Assembly (NCBI RefSeq): GCF_023195885.1
Contig: NZ_JALPKO010000007.1
Span: 145,858-209,857 of the forward strand
Direction: 5' to 3'
DNA from: Methylonatrum kenyense
GTDB taxonomy: Bacteria; Pseudomonadota; Gammaproteobacteria; Nitrococcales; Aquisalimonadaceae
DNA: 64,000 bases
Shown here: positions 63,971 to 64,000 of the stretch, in pieces
How positions within the stretch are numbered: position 1 is the stretch's first letter
How the letters are laid out: every line of letters begins with the position of its first letter
The notes under the pieces: model-generated
The model's database searches: none
What the model was told of the DNA's origin: nothing
The model's input: the letters and a program-made list of their open reading frames with translations, nothing else
Position numbers and translations under genes: made by a program

Positions 63971-64000
63971 CTATTGCGTTTTACGTGTAACGTTTAAAGA

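Noticed and set aside
63971..64000. ACGTGTAACGTTT repeat at the window end
   Set aside because: It looks like the start of another phased repeat but is cut off after 30 bases, so no unit length or second copy can be shown.

Overview
The window is about 64 kb of GC-rich, gene-dense chromosome from a Gram-negative gammaproteobacterium. LPS genes (waaA, hldE, a WaaP-like kinase, an LpxL-type acyltransferase), ExbB/ExbD/TonB, an outer-membrane receptor, AsmA, YggX, RsmJ and class I PhaC all point to this group. Acidic proteins (TonB-like protein, lipoprotein, response regulator) hint at a halophilic or halotolerant relative of the Ectothiorhodospiraceae/Chromatiales; that placement is inference. 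The content is mostly housekeeping. No prophage, CRISPR array, plasmid functions or complete insertion sequence was seen.

Layout: 1-3578 (minus) is a Gld-type ABC export cluster. 3725-4125 is rpmB-rpmG. 4393-6720 is a CbpA-type co-chaperone and a DegP/DegQ-type protease. 6890-9294 (minus) is exbB-exbD-exbD-tonB. 9601-10576 is a PIMT-like methyltransferase plus a rhodanese. 10627-15433 is LPS core and lipid A synthesis. 15452-17248 is PHA synthase. 17418-20038 is rsmJ and an S9 peptidase. 20142-23363 (minus) is pqqABCDE, followed by a LuxR-type regulator, an alpha/beta hydrolase and a large lipoprotein. 28310-32489 holds glycerol genes (SDR, glpK, divergent glpD). 32546-34768 is ergothioneine synthesis (egtB-egtD). 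34827-36983 is a FecA-like receptor. 37332-41484 is tRNA-Phe, yggX, mutY and asmA. 41764-47441 carries an attachment-family protein, a YdgA-like protein, tRNA-Gly, thiS-thiG-trmB and an aldo/keto reductase. 47461-51358 carries a response regulator with a C-terminal membrane anchor, a K+ channel pair and a Sel1 protein. 51883-55992 is an AmpG-like transporter facing a P-type cation ATPase. 56419-63970 is trxB, a glutaredoxin-like protein, xthA, an isocitrate dehydrogenase with a CBS-pair tail, and PEP carboxylase.

The most striking non-genic content is a family of small non-autonomous mobile elements. They have TA-flanked terminal inverted repeats (consensus GGGAAACACTGATTTATTC) around one or two large imperfect hairpins. 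Two full-length copies (about 275 bp), three internally deleted copies (180, 171 and 88 bp) and several solo ends lie between genes. Element ends supply stop codons to cbpA, trxB, the rhodanese gene and waaA, and copies sit in the 5' regions of glpD, trxB, the AmpG-like gene and the small gene at 47172. Two further repeat classes are present: TTCAG/CTGAA heptad hairpins (three loci) and REP/REPIN-like repeats upstream of ppc.

Other points of interest are the isocitrate dehydrogenase-CBS fusion, the membrane-anchored receiver protein, a strong hairpin between pqqA and pqqB, a perfect TTTGCAA palindrome upstream of pqqA, and a PQQ-adjacent regulator/hydrolase/lipoprotein group with no obvious assigned role.
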